Positions 19,001 through 27,196 are shown, numbered from the stretch's first letter. The stretch: DNA of 64,000 nt from Pedobacter antarcticus (GCF_900112985.1 NZ_FONS01000006.1:62001-126000), one strand, 5' to 3'. Program-made: numbers and translations. The notes: generated by a model not told the origin, from the letters alone.

Positions 19001-19220
19001 AGCTAATTACTAAGGTGGAATTCTGAGGGACCTGCAAGCTAAAGTTACCCTTGCCATCAGTAACTGTACCAGCAGTGGATCCCTCCACTTTAATTGATGC
19101 TCCGGGAATAGGTTGGTTGTCATCCTGGCCGATAACAGTCCCGGTAATTTTCTTGGTTTGCGCATCTGCTACGGAATAGCAGGTAAACAGAACCATAAAA
19201 ACGAGTAATACTCTTTTCAT
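16092..19220 (-). CDS. SusC/RagA-like TonB-dependent outer membrane transporter
   Basis: A 1042-residue protein. Residues 1-20 are a signal peptide (ends SVADA). Residues 22-105 are a carboxypeptidase-regulatory-like domain (KKITGTVIGQDDNQPIPGAS). A region near residue 106 (EEVVVTSFGIARDKKTLGYG) is the usual SusC linker, followed by the plug (PDITNALAGKVAGVQISGSG, then VTIRGFSS) and a 22-strand barrel ending in an aromatic residue (TIRATF). It is the first gene of the seven-gene block and forms the import channel with the SusD-like lipoprotein. No ECF sigma/anti-sigma pair or hybrid two-component gene lies beside it, so control must be by another route. Peptides are the likely cargo, judged only from the neighbours. 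Confidence 0.95.
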   Translation of the reverse strand: MKRVLLVFMVLFTCYSVADAQTKKITGTVIGQDDNQPIPGASIKVEGSTAGTVTDGKGNFSLQVPQNSTLVISFIGYSNKTIKVTGDSNYKILLGEDSKKLEEVVVTSFGIARDKKTLGYGVSKVSGESLTKSPTPDITNALAGKVAGVQISGSGGGFTSSNVTIRGFSSIARSNQPLYVIDGVPIDNGGGSNTVNAGVASSSRASDVNPEDIESINVLKGAAATVLYGSRAASGVILITTKKGKKGGRSQVSFTSNTTIGVINRFPEYQNEYAQGSQGIYGSADKPNDWVARATSWGPRIAGQKVKNILGEEVALQAYPNNVRDILQSSAAFDNNINFSGADEKYDYRVSYGNNTQDALVPGNKLYKNTFSVNLGGKITEKFKINTSFSYINNRSNRTQAGNQGANPLWRAIYAPRSYDVTGLPVTDAAGNQVWYSNSEENPYWAIDHVTTKQELNRFYGNLNLKYDFTSWLAADLKVGADVYTNSFVGFDDKGVRSNGNTSSAGAGGIIETNDLTRNLSSYFTLTANKTYGDFNLSATLGNEVLSNYYKYSAATGRSITLPGFSNLKNFTTFNAEGRYEQIRSMGVFGDVSVGYKSYLNLNLKARNDFSSTLVKEYRSIFYPAIALSFVPTEAFPELKSNFLTSAKIRANVGEVGKSANSYQTGTYYVTAGASDGFSSTAVNFPYNGLAGYTYSNAAGNAAITPEFTREIELGTELAFFNNRLSLDFSVYKRDSRNLIFGVPVPPSSGFTTQVKNAGKLSTKGLEFLLAGTAVKTTNFTWDASLNFTTFRSVVKELAPGVSMISLGGFTSPNVQAVAGQQYGLIYSNMYLRDDQGRMIIKANGLPQATAQVGQVGNPNPKFTAGLSNSFTYKDFNFSFLLDFKYKGDILSRTVGDLRINGVAKETAEFDRFNADGTVSKPYLFEGVHADGTPNTTNVSAQDYWGLSGKYVAWEGYVLDATYLKLREATFSYNLPSKLLERTKFISRLQISVYGRNLLTYAPHFPHLDPEQNVLGVSNARGLEFGIQPVARTFGATIRATF

Positions 19221-19645
19221 AATTGTTTGGGTTAGGTTAGGTTAATAAGGTTTTTAAAAAGGTGGTCAGCCTTTCGTTTGATGTTTTTGTTCGTTGGGCA
19301 ATTACTGATTTATTCTTGGTTAACTCAAAAATAGCGGGGTCGTTGATTTATTACCGGACAATTATTGTCCTGTGCTAATCAAAAATTGTCAACAAAAAGA
19401 CATAAAACAAGCGATTTTCTCCAATATTTGATTTTTTTCAGGAAATGATGTCTAATTATTGTCCTAATAGCAAGTCCTAACCGTAATTGTCATGACTTAA
19501 TCAAAAATTGGCCGCTTAAATCAGGCATTAACCCGGTACAATCAATAATTATCCATAATTTACGTGATTTGTAATTATAATGATACAATCCAGCAAGTTA
19601 TTATTCAACATTCAGCCGAAACATATCCAATTTCTGGGTTTTAGT
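19221..19645. promoter_or_regulatory. Upstream region of the SusC operon with two direct repeats
   Basis: No gene is seen here. On the minus strand TATTTTTG (plus 19326-19333) fits the TAnnTTTG -7 box about 105 bases ahead of the SusC start, without a convincing -33 box. AATTATTGTCCT occurs at 19360-19371 and 19454-19465. TAATCAAAAATTG occurs at 19376-19388 and 19498-19510. Repeats of this length around a promoter may be activator sites. Confidence 0.45.
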
Positions 19646-19670
19646 ATAAAAAAAAAGACCCTAGCGGGTC
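19646..19670 (-). terminator. Terminator of the epimerase-like gene
   Basis: Stem GACCC (19657-19661) / GGGTC (19666-19670) with loop TAGC; on the minus strand it runs into a long T tract (plus-strand A-run 19648-19656). Confidence 0.7.
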
Positions 19671-19742
19671 TTCGGAATTTCGAAATTCGTTATTTGATAA
19701 GCTTTCAGGAATACCTTTCCCTCACTGCAATTATTGGAAATT

Positions 19743-20423
19743 CTATCCAGCGTTCAGCCTTGCCAATTGAATGATATCCTTGCCTTCCAGGATTTTTTTA
19801 GTGTATCCCCAAGTGGCTGCATTAATCATCGATTCACCCACTTCCTGTAAGGTACAGAACCCATTTGGATAAATTGCTCTCCCCACCGGGAATAACCAGC
19901 CTATATATTTATAAAAAGGCTGTGTATGCACCAGCCCTCCGATAGGTTTAATAAAGCCGGGACGAAAGGCGTATACTTCTCTAAAAGGAAGTTTCATCAG
20001 GTCGTTCTCTGTCTTCCCTTTCACTTTTGCCCACTTGCTTGAACCTTTTTCAGTACTATCTGTACCCGCACCGGAAATATAACAAAATGTCATCTCAGGA
20101 TTTCTTTCACTCAATACAGTTGCCAGTTTGAGCGTTAAGGTGTAGGTTAGTTCATAATAGCGTTCTGCCGGCATCCTTATAGCGGAAACACCCAGACAAA
20201 AGAAGCAGGCATTATAACCCTCCAGTTCGTCTTCTAATCCTGTCCAGTCCATAAAGTCTTCCTTTATAATTTCTTTGAGCTTAGGATGGATGACATGACA
20301 CGGTTTGCGGTTAATAACGAGAACATTTTTGACGGCGTCACTATTCAGGCATACCCTTAATACCCCCTCGCCCACCATTCCTGTACTCCCGGTGATAATT
20401 GCTTTGATAGCCTTTATTTTCAT
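19743..20423 (-). CDS. NAD(P)-binding atypical SDR (NmrA/epimerase-like)
   Basis: A 226-residue Rossmann protein. The N-terminus AIITGSTGMVGEGVLRVCL has the TGxxGxxG dinucleotide motif. FFCLGVSA and CYISGAGTDSTEKGSSKWAKVKGKTENDL carry the strand-helix part where the extended SDR YxxxK would be; here the Tyr is replaced and a WAKVKGKTE Lys remains, as in the HTATIP2/TIP30-like and YbjT-like atypical SDRs. FRPGFIKPIGG then follows, also typical. No signal peptide. It is a single gene with its own terminator. Substrate unknown; such proteins may act as redox sensors or minor reductases. Confidence 0.75.
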   Translation of the reverse strand: MKIKAIKAIITGSTGMVGEGVLRVCLNSDAVKNVLVINRKPCHVIHPKLKEIIKEDFMDWTGLEDELEGYNACFFCLGVSAIRMPAERYYELTYTLTLKLATVLSERNPEMTFCYISGAGTDSTEKGSSKWAKVKGKTENDLMKLPFREVYAFRPGFIKPIGGLVHTQPFYKYIGWLFPVGRAIYPNGFCTLQEVGESMINAATWGYTKKILEGKDIIQLARLNAG

Positions 20424-20624
20424 GATGCGTTAATTATTGATCGGTTATGGTTGATTTGTTTAGAATTGGAGCTGTTAATATACAAAAAACAAAAAAAACA
20501 GACCGTACAGAATCACCTTTTTAAACAGTTTCGAAAATTAAGCGCCAGGGAATAATTACCTTAGATCTTAAGTATTGCTATTTGCGGTATGATATATGTT
20601 AAATTCCCGCATCAGCTTTATTTT

Positions 20625-21815
20625 ATGCCCGAACAATTGCATCAGATTCGACTCTCCTCTATCCTGGACAACGATTTTTACAAATTCACCATGCAGCAGG
20701 GAGTCATCCGGCTTTTCCCACGTGCTGTTGTCCGTTACCAGTTTATTAACCGTGGAAAACATACCTTCCCTGAAGGTTTTGGCCTGACTCTTAAAAAAGC
20801 AGTCGATAACATGGCCGGACTACAATTAACAAGGGAAGAGAAAGCATTCCTGCAGAACACCTGTCCTTACCTGGATCCTGTCTATCTTGATTTCCTGGAA
20901 GGATATCGTTTCCAGCCACATGAAGTACAAATTACTCAGAAAGATGGTCAACTTGAGGTTCATATTGAGGGATTATGGTACAGGACCATTTTATGGGAAG
21001 TCCCATTGATGTCATTGATTTCAGAACTATTCTATCTTACTACCGGCGCAGAAAGGGTGAGCGATGATGAAATTATCAGCAGAACAAAAGCTAAAATTGA
21101 AGGATATAAGAAACTGGGGGTTACAACAGCTGAATTTGGAACCCGCAGAAGATATAGTTATCATGTCCACCAGCTGGTTCTTGAAACGCTGAAGAAATTT
21201 GGCGGCGGATCCTTTATAGGTACCAGCAATGTCCATATGGCTATGGTTTACAAAACCAAACCTATCGGTACCCATGCCCACGAATGGTTTATGTTTCATG
21301 CAGCGAGATACGGGTTTAAAATGGCTAATGCCGTCGGTCTGGAGCACTGGGTACAGGTTTACCGGGGTGATCTCGGTATAGCCCTTTCAGATACCTATAC
21401 TACCGATGTGTTTTTCAGACAATTTGATAAGATGTTTTCTAAACTTTTTGATGGCGTCCGGCATGACAGTGGCGATCCACTGTTATTTGCCGACAAAGTA
21501 ATAGCACACTATCAGGCTATGGGAATAGACCCATTAACAAAAACTATTATCTTTTCTGATGCTCTTAATTTTGAAAAGGTGAACAGAATCCTGGAGTACT
21601 GTAAGGGAAAGGTTGGTCTTTCTTTTGGAATTGGAACTAATTTCACTAACGACGCCGGTCCTGCTCCTACCAATATAGTGATTAAAATGACAGAGGCTCA
21701 GCCTCAGGACGAAGATTGGACAGAGGTTATCAAATTATCTGACGAGCCAGGGAAACATACAGGTTCTCCGAAAATGATCCATTTAGGAAAAACTATTCTG
21801 AAAATAAACGACTAA
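20625..21815 (+). CDS. pncB: Nicotinate phosphoribosyltransferase
   Basis: The enzyme joins nicotinate to phosphoribosyl pyrophosphate, with ATP, giving nicotinate mononucleotide in the Preiss-Handler salvage route to NAD. I place the start at ATG 20625 (MPEQLHQIRLSSILDNDFYK), which aligns with family N-termini; an ATG at 20589 would add 12 residues. Landmarks are SSILDNDFYKFTMQQGV, AEFGTRRRYSYHVHQLVLE, IGTSNVHMAMVYKTKPIGTH with the phosphorylated His in GTHAHEWFM, VRHDSGDP and FGIGTNFTND. The length (396 residues) suits the bacterial PncB type. It is monocistronic, ended by a strong shared terminator. Confidence 0.96.
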   Translation: MPEQLHQIRLSSILDNDFYKFTMQQGVIRLFPRAVVRYQFINRGKHTFPEGFGLTLKKAVDNMAGLQLTREEKAFLQNTCPYLDPVYLDFLEGYRFQPHEVQITQKDGQLEVHIEGLWYRTILWEVPLMSLISELFYLTTGAERVSDDEIISRTKAKIEGYKKLGVTTAEFGTRRRYSYHVHQLVLETLKKFGGGSFIGTSNVHMAMVYKTKPIGTHAHEWFMFHAARYGFKMANAVGLEHWVQVYRGDLGIALSDTYTTDVFFRQFDKMFSKLFDGVRHDSGDPLLFADKVIAHYQAMGIDPLTKTIIFSDALNFEKVNRILEYCKGKVGLSFGIGTNFTNDAGPAPTNIVIKMTEAQPQDEDWTEVIKLSDEPGKHTGSPKMIHLGKTILKIND

Positions 21816-21820
21816 ATAAA

Positions 21821-21847
21821 AAAGGCTGCCGGTTCCCGGCAGCCTTT
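21821..21847. terminator. Bidirectional terminator between convergent genes
   Basis: Perfect 12-bp arms AAAGGCTGCCGG / CCGGCAGCCTTT with loop TTC, A-run before and T-run in the stem end. It serves pncB (+) and the YCF48-like gene (-). Confidence 0.88.
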
Positions 21848-21864
21848 AAATCAGGTATAGTTTT

Positions 21865-22881
21865 TTACTTTATTTTAAGCGTATAGATTAATCCTTTATT
21901 ACCAGCCAGAATAATTAGCTTCCCATTTTTCGCTCTCTGTATGGCATTAAAGCTTTCATCTGAAATGTGATACCAGTTCATTCCTCCGTCTCTTGATACA
22001 TCTGTTCCGCTTGTACCAGTTGCAAAACAAACTTCGTCGTTAAACCAGATTACACCGCTCCTAAATCCAAAAACTGGTCTGGATGGTTTGTTCCATGACT
22101 TACCGCCGTCTTTTGTGAGGAGTATATTATTGGAATTCTCCTGATCACGCTTGTAATCTCCGCCAACAACAATTCCGTGTGTACCGGTATAAAAATCTAA
22201 AGAGAATGCACCTGAACTATTATTCCCATGCAAAATGGGACAATCATACCGTTTCCACTCTATCCCATAATCTTCAGTCGCATAAATACCAGATTTACTA
22301 CCTCCGGTTGCAATCCAGGCTTTTCCTCCCGGCAACACCTTGATACTACTTCCGCTGGCCGCAAAACCAGCTTCTCCCTCCGCCATTTCGATTTTCATAT
22401 TTTCCGAAACATCTTTCCAGGTTATACCTCCATCTGCTGTTTCCAGCAACTGCATCTTATTTTTTACAGGATCGCCGAATATCAGTCCCCTGGATTCACT
22501 CCAAAAAGCCATACCATCCAAAAAAATGGCAGTATCTGCATTTTTATAAGAGGTTGACCAGTTTTTACCACCATCTTCTGTTCTCAGTACGACGGCGGGC
22601 GAGCCTGAACTCATTACGACGGCTTTTTGTTCATCAAATGCTTCAATGTCTCTGAAATCTGAATTCTCAAACCCTGCCGGTTTCTGCCACTTCCATTGCT
22701 TGCCTCCATCTGTCGTTTTTCCAATCAGCCCATTGCTGCCACTTACCCAGGCAACACTGTCCGAAACAACAGAAAGTCCTCTTAAACTGGTATTGGCACT
22801 CGCATTACTGGTACTTAATTCGTAGGTCTGGGCTATGGCTGCTAAAGGAAACAGACAGATTAAAATCAGGGTTATTCGCAT
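21865..22881 (-). CDS. YCF48/BNR-type beta-propeller protein, secreted
   Basis: Start chosen at ATG 22881 (MRITLILICLFPLAAIAQ, a clear signal peptide); an upstream ATG at 22899 would overlap the DUF2147 gene. The 338-residue protein repeats the Asp-box-like unit S/TxDGGxxW several times (KTTDGGKQWKW, RTEDGGKNWS, ETADGGITWKDV, LTKDGGKSWN, VSRDGGMNWYH), each a blade of a YCF48/sialidase-like propeller. Such proteins are annotated as photosystem-stability-like or oxidoreductase in non-photosynthetic bacteria, mainly through the fold; enzymatic activity is not evident. It begins 2 bases after the DUF2147 stop, so the two are translated from one mRNA. Confidence 0.82.
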   Translation of the reverse strand: MRITLILICLFPLAAIAQTYELSTSNASANTSLRGLSVVSDSVAWVSGSNGLIGKTTDGGKQWKWQKPAGFENSDFRDIEAFDEQKAVVMSSGSPAVVLRTEDGGKNWSTSYKNADTAIFLDGMAFWSESRGLIFGDPVKNKMQLLETADGGITWKDVSENMKIEMAEGEAGFAASGSSIKVLPGGKAWIATGGSKSGIYATEDYGIEWKRYDCPILHGNNSSGAFSLDFYTGTHGIVVGGDYKRDQENSNNILLTKDGGKSWNKPSRPVFGFRSGVIWFNDEVCFATGTSGTDVSRDGGMNWYHISDESFNAIQRAKNGKLIILAGNKGLIYTLKIK

Positions 22882-22883
22882 TA

Positions 22884-23321
22884 TTAAACTTTTTTCCACA
22901 CTTCGGTTCTTCCAATCAAAGATATACCAATATATCCTCTCATGCTAAGGTCACCATTGGATTTTAAATTCATGTTACAACTGTACGTTTTTCCCGATTT
23001 AGGATCATAAATTTTACCATCAGTCCACTTTCCATCGGAGAAAACGAAGTCTTTCAACAATTCCATACCTAGTATAGGCCTGGTTCTTAATTTAGCATCA
23101 GGATTCTTCACGTCTTTCTTAGGGTTCCCTTTCTCGTCATTAGGAGCTTTAACCCAAACAATTTTACCGAAAAACTTTGCATCTTTTTTGTAAATCTCAA
23201 TGTGTGCCTCACCTGAAGAATTTACCCACTTTCCAAGAATAGCATCTGCTTGTTGTGCCGACACAGTAAAAGAAGCAACTGTCAGCAATAAAAATAATGA
23301 TAGATATTTCATATAGTCCAT
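22884..23321 (-). CDS. DUF2147 family secreted protein
   Basis: A 145-residue exported protein; signal MKYLSLFLLLTVASFTVSAQ if started at the ATG 3 codons in (23312). The mature part follows the DUF2147 lipocalin-like pattern: ILGKWVNSSGEAHIEIYKK, then GKIVWVK, then PILGMELLKDF and DGKIYDPKSGKTYSC with NLKSNGDLSMRGYIGISLIG. DUF2147 proteins are small periplasmic beta-barrels of unknown role, sometimes linked to lipid or membrane homeostasis. It is followed at once by the propeller gene and preceded, 62 bases away, by the PepSY gene on the same strand, so all three may form one operon. Confidence 0.85.
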   Translation of the reverse strand: MDYMKYLSLFLLLTVASFTVSAQQADAILGKWVNSSGEAHIEIYKKDAKFFGKIVWVKAPNDEKGNPKKDVKNPDAKLRTRPILGMELLKDFVFSDGKWTDGKIYDPKSGKTYSCNMNLKSNGDLSMRGYIGISLIGRTEVWKKV

Positions 23322-23383
23322 ATTTAGTGTAAAGCTAATTTACACATTGACGGCGCTAAATAGAAGTAAATCAGAATATTTGC

Positions 23384-24712
23384 TCAGACAGCGGACTGAA
23401 CGGACAAATTAACTCCAGATTTTTTCTTCTTTTTCTTCATCTTATTTAACCAGATCAGTGTACCCGATACCGGCAAACTTGTTGCGATTAGACAGGCCAG
23501 AAAATAGATTAATTTGGTAAAGGTTCCATAAACGTCTCCCAGATGCAATGCTTTTAAAGAGCCAGAGACTCTTTCATTAAATGGCATTTCGGAAAATTTC
23601 GATAATTCGAGTACTTCTCCAGAGTATTGGTCCAATGCTACTTTATCTCCCGCAGCAGGTGCAAAAAATCCGTTTTTATATTTGGTTACCACTACAGTGG
23701 CTACAGAATCTGCAGGAAAACTCAGGTGAAGATCCCCGTGATAATTTAATACCTGCGATGCAGCGGCGCTATAATCGGCGACACTCAACTTCTTACTAAT
23801 AGCCAGTTCTGGATTTGATGATGGTGCTTTTACTGGTGGTGCGTCAGGTGACTGATATGTACCAAGTGTTTTTCTTAAACCATCACGATACCAGTCAAAC
23901 GAAAATAACGGACCAGTTACGCCCATCAAAAACAAAAAGATACAAGAGTAAAATCCTAATGTATTATGTAGATCATGATTGGTTCTTTTCCAGCTGCCTG
24001 ACCACTTAATCTTTAATCCTTGTTTCCATGATTTTATTTTTTTCGGGAACCATATTGCCATTCCAGTAAGTACACCTACCGTAAACAAAATCGTGGCGAT
24101 CCCCGTAATGTAACTTCCAAGTTTCCGGTTCTCCAAACCTTCAAATATTGGTTCTTCGATTTTGTCCAGTAACAACCACCGGTGAAGACTGAACATATAT
24201 CCCATAAAGTCTACCGTAGTAGACTTTATCGCAGCCGAATTGCCCAAGACTTCAGCAGTATAGGGATTTACATAATAAGTAACAGGTCTGCTGTTTTTTC
24301 CAGGTCCTTTAGCTTTTGCAGATCCACCTTCCTTTACACCCTTCCTGGGTGTCTTAATTTCTTTTTCAACCGGAACTATTGTTTCTATAGATTTCCCCTT
24401 CTTCTCCTCCTTCTTACGGACGCTGAACTGCCAGCTACGGTGCTGATCTGCCGGCATTCTCATCCCTACGACTTTACCTTCGCTTGATCTCTCTACAACA
24501 GCAATCAGTTCTTCGTGAGTCCTTATTTTTAACCCATTCGGGTTAATCTTAAAAAGCTCTGGAGTCGCCGCCTCACGAATTTCTGTGTTAAAGACATATA
24601 TAGTTCCGGTTAGGCAGACAACCAAGACGATGATACCACTTCCTAAACCCAACCATAAATGGACATCTGTTAAAAATTTCCGGATTCTCGCCCAGGTTGT
24701 TTCTTTTTTCAT
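23384..24712 (-). CDS. PepSY-associated transmembrane protein (iron-uptake type)
   Basis: A 442-residue inner membrane protein. The N-terminal LTDVHLWLGLGSGIIVLVVCLTGTIY is the signature TM1 of PepSY_TM (PiuB-like) proteins. A soluble PepSY region follows; it contains a Lys/Gly-rich insert (about 110-150) unlike the second copy in this window at 46284. Further helices lie at GSYITGIATILFTVGVLTGM, LHNTLGFYSCIFLFLMGVTG and the C-terminal LIATSLPVSGTLIW, then a Lys-rich tail. His residues at the ends of TM segments (DVHLW, SLHRW, DLHNT, ALHLG) could bind haem or metal. Family members often reduce ferric siderophores beside TonB receptors; here no receptor is adjacent. Confidence 0.85.
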   Translation of the reverse strand: MKKETTWARIRKFLTDVHLWLGLGSGIIVLVVCLTGTIYVFNTEIREAATPELFKINPNGLKIRTHEELIAVVERSSEGKVVGMRMPADQHRSWQFSVRKKEEKKGKSIETIVPVEKEIKTPRKGVKEGGSAKAKGPGKNSRPVTYYVNPYTAEVLGNSAAIKSTTVDFMGYMFSLHRWLLLDKIEEPIFEGLENRKLGSYITGIATILFTVGVLTGMAIWFPKKIKSWKQGLKIKWSGSWKRTNHDLHNTLGFYSCIFLFLMGVTGPLFSFDWYRDGLRKTLGTYQSPDAPPVKAPSSNPELAISKKLSVADYSAAASQVLNYHGDLHLSFPADSVATVVVTKYKNGFFAPAAGDKVALDQYSGEVLELSKFSEMPFNERVSGSLKALHLGDVYGTFTKLIYFLACLIATSLPVSGTLIWLNKMKKKKKKSGVNLSVQSAV

Positions 24713-24851
24713 TCTTTATTTAATGTATATAGATTAAAATATCCTTTTTTACAGCAACTTGAACCGAGAATTAACGGTATACAAAGGCTTTCGTTCAAAA
24801 ATATCATTTAGAATCAGAATAAATAAACATTAATAAAAAAAAGACACAAAA

Positions 24852-24879
24852 AAATCCCTCATTGCAGAATGAGGGATTT
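24852..24879 (-). terminator. Terminator of the luciferase-like oxidoreductase gene
   Basis: Perfect 12-bp arms AAATCCCTCATT / AATGAGGGATTT, loop GCAG; a run of plus-strand A bases gives the T tract on the minus strand. Confidence 0.82.
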
Positions 24880-24899
24880 AAGATCAATTAGAATTATGA

Positions 24900-25913
24900 T
24901 CAGGAATTAATTTCCCGATTAAAAACATCGGCAAGTATTTTATAAGAATGCAATCTGGCATGGTGGTCATAAATAGCAGAGGTTACCATAATTTCATCCA
25001 CCCCTGTTTCCTGAAGGAAATCTTTCAAATCTGCAGTGATTGTGGCACGGCTACCTACAAAAGTACAGGAAATCATTTGACTGACAGCTTCTTCTTCATA
25101 AGGTGTCCAGACTTTATTGATATCTTCCACAGGTGGCTGCAACAACTGACGCTGTCCGGTAACGACTCCACGGAAAAACTGCTGCACCGAACTAAATAAG
25201 TAAGTTGCCTGTTCATCTGTATCTGCTGCAACCACATTAACGCAAGCAATAATATAAGGCTCTTTTAATACCGCGGAAGGTTTAAAATTCTGCCTGTATA
25301 TTTGAATTGCAGCCATAAACTGAGCTGGCGCAAAATGGCTTGCAAATGCGTAAGGCAAACCCAATGCGGCCGCCAGACGAGCACTCTCGGTACTTGATCC
25401 TAAAATATAAATTGGAAGATCCAGGCCTTCACCAGGTACAGCTCTTACCTTTGCGTGTGCATTGGACGCAGAAAAATAAGTTTGAAGCTTAATAATATCC
25501 TGAGGGAAATCATGTGCTGACTGGATATTATTCCCTCGAATTGCCATTGCAGTTACCTGATCGGTTCCAGGCGCACGTCCCAGCCCCAGATCAATCCTCC
25601 CGGGATAAAGTGATTCTAATGTTCCAAATTGCTCTGCCACTATAAGAGGGGCATGATTCGGCAGCATAATTCCGCCGGAACCAACTCTAATTTTAGAGGT
25701 CCCTCCGGCAATATATCCAATCAGAACTGCAGTAGCTGAACTCCCAACATTCGACATATTGTGATGTTCGGCCAGCCAAAATCTTTTATAGCCCAAAGTC
25801 TCCGCATTTATAGCCAGATCAAGAGCATTATGGAATGAATCAGCAGGTGTATGTCCTTGCGTTACTGCAGCAAGCTCCAGTACCGAATAGGCAATATGAT
25901 TAGTTCTATTCAT
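24900..25913 (-). CDS. LLM-class flavin-dependent oxidoreductase (bacterial luciferase-like)
   Basis: A 337-residue TIM-barrel protein of the luciferase-like monooxygenase superfamily. YKRFWLAEHHNMSNVGSSAT near residue 42, TSKIRVGSGGIMLPNHAPL, VAEQFGTLESLYPGRIDLGLGRAPGTD and the central IYILGSSTESARLAAALGLPYAFASHFAP are the standard landmarks of the MsnO8-type subgroup. These use FMNH2 (occasionally F420) but the natural substrate of this subgroup is not known. It stands alone between its own terminator and a palindrome in its leader. Confidence 0.92.
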   Translation of the reverse strand: MNRTNHIAYSVLELAAVTQGHTPADSFHNALDLAINAETLGYKRFWLAEHHNMSNVGSSATAVLIGYIAGGTSKIRVGSGGIMLPNHAPLIVAEQFGTLESLYPGRIDLGLGRAPGTDQVTAMAIRGNNIQSAHDFPQDIIKLQTYFSASNAHAKVRAVPGEGLDLPIYILGSSTESARLAAALGLPYAFASHFAPAQFMAAIQIYRQNFKPSAVLKEPYIIACVNVVAADTDEQATYLFSSVQQFFRGVVTGQRQLLQPPVEDINKVWTPYEEEAVSQMISCTFVGSRATITADLKDFLQETGVDEIMVTSAIYDHHARLHSYKILADVFNREINS

Positions 25914-25941
25914 ATCAAAAAATTAAGTTATATCTATTGTC

Positions 25942-25956
25942 AAACAATAATTGTTT
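25942..25956. promoter_or_regulatory. Small palindrome ahead of the luciferase-like gene
   Basis: AAACAAT-A-ATTGTTT, a perfect 7-1-7 dyad 29 bases before the start codon. It could be an operator; no matching promoter boxes are clear. Confidence 0.3.
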
Positions 25957-26057
25957 TTATCTCTTTTCAGATAAATTGTCAGTTAGGGTTACAAAAGATT
26001 TTATAAAATTAGTTGATATAAAAAGCAAAACGCAGGATTCAACAAATTTGACGCTGA

Positions 26058-26447
26058 TGTTATATTTTAATAATCCCGTCACTAATAATTCCTGGACCCG
26101 ATAAGCTGGTCAACGCAAGTAAACCTTATATTGCTACATTAATTGCCCATGAAGCTATTCATGGACAATTAAGATTAGAGACAGGAGGAGACGAAGCTTT
26201 TAACGGAATGGATCATGAGACGATGGCAAATAAATATGTGAAACCTATTGCGGAATTTGTTTCAAATCTTTATCAAATTCCTTATTTAGATGCAGCAAGT
26301 ATTGCGTGGAGAGGTCTATCTGCTACAAACGCATATAAAAATATGAATGAGTTTAATATAAATGGAACAATGGTCAATAAATCGGAAGTGGAACGATTAG
26401 GTGTCGCACACTTAATATCACAATTAGGAGGCCATAAATGCGATTAA
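26058..26447 (+). pseudogene. Orphan C-terminal HExxH domain, 5'-truncated (toxin-like)
   Basis: The frame is open from 26058 without any in-frame start before 26208, which would cut the key motif off. It reads PGPDKLVNASKPYIATLIAH, then HEAIHGQLRLETGG (HExxH zinc-protease motif at 26148-26162), then DHETMANKYVKPIAEF with a possible third ligand, and ends at 26447. A short metallopeptidase-like unit with no N-terminus resembles the C-terminal toxin tips of Rhs/polymorphic toxins in Bacteroidota. The sequence before 26058 holds no matching N-terminal part. So this is either a displaced toxin cassette or the dead end of a truncated gene. Function is inference; the HExxH motif is seen directly. 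Confidence 0.6.
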
Positions 26448-26932
26448 TTAAAATTTTACTCACACTAGTGCTTACTCAACTTACATGTGTAGCGGTTGCT
26501 CAAAAGTTAGAAGAACCAGATAAAAATTATCTACACCTCGCTAAGGTGATATCTAGTTTGGATTTCAGGAGTTCATTTGAGGACTCCTTAGCTCACTATA
26601 CTTTTAATGTCCAAATTATTATGGATGGATCTAAATCAAACCAAAGATTAATACAATCCAGCAATCCCAGGATCTCTGATAAAATACTGGGATTGGACAG
26701 CCTCCTTAGATCATATGATTTTGAAAAAATCAAAGGTGGGCTTCACAAAGTAAAAATGATAATTCCTTTCTCTATTATAGTTTCTGGATCTAATACACCT
26801 AATAGAAGTTTGGAAATGAACTCAGTTGTAAAGGATATTTCGGCACTTTTTTACTATAAAAAATTGAGAGAAGATATTCCTATTTTATATCTGTATCCGA
26901 TTAATATTTATGTGCTAAAATCAATTGACTAA
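26438..26932 (+). CDS. Small exported protein overlapping the toxin-like fragment
   Basis: A 164-residue protein that starts inside the last codons of the HExxH fragment (10-base overlap, ATG at 26438 versus stop at 26447). The first 22 residues, MRLIKILLTLVLTQLTCVAVAQ, form a signal peptide. The rest is unrecognised: LAKVISSLDFRSSFEDSLAH, QIIMDGSKSNQRLIQSSNP, then a C-terminal LYLYPINIYVLKSID. Genes placed like this behind toxin tips often encode immunity proteins, and an exported one would match a toxin acting outside the cytoplasm; that is inference only. Codon use is A/T-richer than the neighbouring core genes. Confidence 0.65.
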   Translation: MRLIKILLTLVLTQLTCVAVAQKLEEPDKNYLHLAKVISSLDFRSSFEDSLAHYTFNVQIIMDGSKSNQRLIQSSNPRISDKILGLDSLLRSYDFEKIKGGLHKVKMIIPFSIIVSGSNTPNRSLEMNSVVKDISALFYYKKLREDIPILYLYPINIYVLKSID

Positions 26933-27196
26933 CTATATTTTGGATATCTGCAATACTTTTACCCAACTGTGGCAGGTAAATAAAAACCAATTTTCAACCA
27001 TTTGTAGTTAGGTCATCATCTACCAATGAATTACTGTTTATGTATATGGGGTTAACTTTCGAGTTATTTACCATTGAGCAGCATCAGTGCGTTCGCATAT
27101 CTAATATCAGGGGTTGATTTAATTTTTTAGACAACAGCACAGCTTTCAGCTAAATTAGATTCTAACCTAGAAAACATACTTGACAAAACCGGGTAA
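26933..27196. other. Gene-free decayed stretch
   Basis: No ORF, tRNA or clear structure is seen. A/T-rich, with stops in all frames. Confidence 0.5.
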
